Below are positions 63,245 through 64,000 of a DNA stretch of 64,000 nucleotides, one piece after another. The stretch covers positions 1,205,660 through 1,269,659 of the forward strand of contig JAHDVF020000727.1 in the NCBI GenBank assembly GCA_022606425.2. Reading direction: 5' to 3'. Source of the DNA: Lepidostoma basale. Lineage: Eukaryota; Arthropoda; Insecta; Trichoptera; Lepidostomatidae. Below the pieces are notes generated by a model. The model saw nothing but the letters and a program-made list of their open reading frames with translations. It had not been told where the DNA came from and did no database searches. The first letter of the stretch is position 1, and every line of letters begins with the position of its first letter. A program made the translations under genes and the position numbers.

Positions 63245-63395
63245 TGAATTTACTCGACAAAGAACCGAGGTATCTGAGATGGCTTAGAAGGTAAGCAGAC
63301 TGAAATGGCAGTGAGCCGGCCATATTTGTTGGAGGACTCACTGGTGACATGCGTTGGGAAAGGTTTACGTTCTGCAGTGGACGACGGACAACTTA
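63245..63395 (+). pseudogene. non-LTR retrotransposon tail, ninth lineage
   Basis: Reads in broken frames EVSEMA, RLKWQ, AGHICWRTHW and GKVLRSAVDDGQ, the RxxRLKWQWAGHIxRR signature seen in many insect non-LTR elements. Confidence 0.6.
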
Positions 63396-64000
63396 TTAGT
63401 CTTGTTAACTTCCATTTCACACACAACAATTGCACATGCTTTAATATGTAAAAAATATTTTCTTCCCTTTTGGATGAACTATTTTCTTATATACTATTTT
63501 TATTTTATTAAATGTACTTTTTCACATTGGATTCCTAGGTGTTTTGGTACTTTGAAATAATTCGTGTTGTCATGCAATTTCTGCATAAAAATTAAATGAT
63601 ATAATATTATTTTGCGAAACTTGGGTTAAAACTTCAAGGCTGTGAAGTATTCAAATTACATAAAAATATTTCTTTGAGATATTACAATGAACATTATTTT
63701 ATTTTCCATATTTTTTTCTATCGAATCAGATTTATTAAAATAAGTAATGCACATGATTTGATTGCAGGCTCGATTATTTCGCTCGTAAAGCTTTATTAAT
63801 AAATATTGAAATTTTAAGTTTACTAGGAATGTCATGAAGAATCATTTGCATTCTTAAAATATATCGAAAACAATTAAAAAAAAACATCGATTCATCGTAA
63901 CAAATCTGTATGAAAGGTACGACCGAATGACAGCTGAGGCGACGGCCTCCTCCGTCGGCCACATTGAATCGAACCCTGCGGCTTGTTATTACGTCAAGAT
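63396..64000. other. AT-rich sequence; possible SINE head at the edge
   Basis: At 63945-63985 the minus strand reads GCCGCAGGGTTCGATTCAAT, a possible B-box of a SINE cut by the window end. Otherwise nothing recognised. Confidence 0.3.

Noticed and set aside
63945..63985. tRNA gene at the window end
   Set aside because: Only a B-box-like stretch is seen; no cloverleaf can be formed before the window ends.

Overview
This window is AT-rich animal DNA, almost certainly from an insect. A moth or butterfly (Lepidoptera) is my best guess, from the look of the repeats (a cecropia-type mariner, many non-LTR retroelement tails of a kind common in moth genomes) and of a small secreted-peptide gene. This is not proved. 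Genes are split by long introns, and most bases belong to decayed mobile elements. There is no sign of bacterial operons, and I see no rRNA and no CRISPR array.

Real genes. (1) A plus-strand gene for an extracellular protein has four visible exons at 14885-14995, 20002-20193, 23648-23839 and 24296-27450, all joined in phase 1. The two middle exons each encode one ten-cysteine von Willebrand factor C (VWC) domain. The last exon encodes about 1050 residues of acidic, Ser/Thr/Asn-rich, cysteine-free tail. The 5' end with the signal peptide is not identified. (2) A plus-strand gene for a 94-residue secreted peptide has coding exons at 50087-50227 and 54457-54600, an acceptor just before its ATG, and a possible TATA promoter plus leader exon at 37688-37748. 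(3) A decayed P-element/THAP9-type transposase lies at 60491-62165.

Mobile DNA. About 25 copies of one non-LTR retrotransposon 3' end (called LINE-A here) carry short tandem tails of the type (TTAG)n or (TTTG)n. There are about 17 tails of other non-LTR lineages, several tRNA-derived or other SINE-like families, a mariner with both ends and TA duplication, two hAT-type MITEs with exact 8-bp target duplications, a possible TTAA-type MITE, and several unassigned inverted-terminal-repeat elements. Several insertions are nested with clear target duplications, which gives a relative age order.

Most interesting layer. At least seven unrelated-looking repeat families (HP-A to HP-F and a 370-bp tandem array) share one small architecture: CTGANGA or a near variant, one extra base, a short stem and loop, GAAAC, a very short mostly palindromic loop, then usually GTC. 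This is the hammerhead ribozyme core with a minimal helix III, as known from Penelope-like retroelements and retrozymes. The largest family (HP-B) carries TTGATAA in place of CTGATGA. That swaps the known C3-G8 core pair for U3-A8, as a conserved fold would allow. All copies have one extra base after the CUGANGA box, so activity is uncertain.

Layout. 1-14 kb: repeats only. 14.9-28.4 kb: VWC gene with repeat-filled introns. 28.4-37.6 kb: intergenic repeats. 37.6-55 kb: peptide gene, with mariner, SINEs and others in its introns. 55-59 kb: intergenic. 59.2-60.2 kb: tandem 370-bp array. 60.5-62.2 kb: P-element remnant cut by LINE-A. 62.2-64 kb: further retroelement tails.
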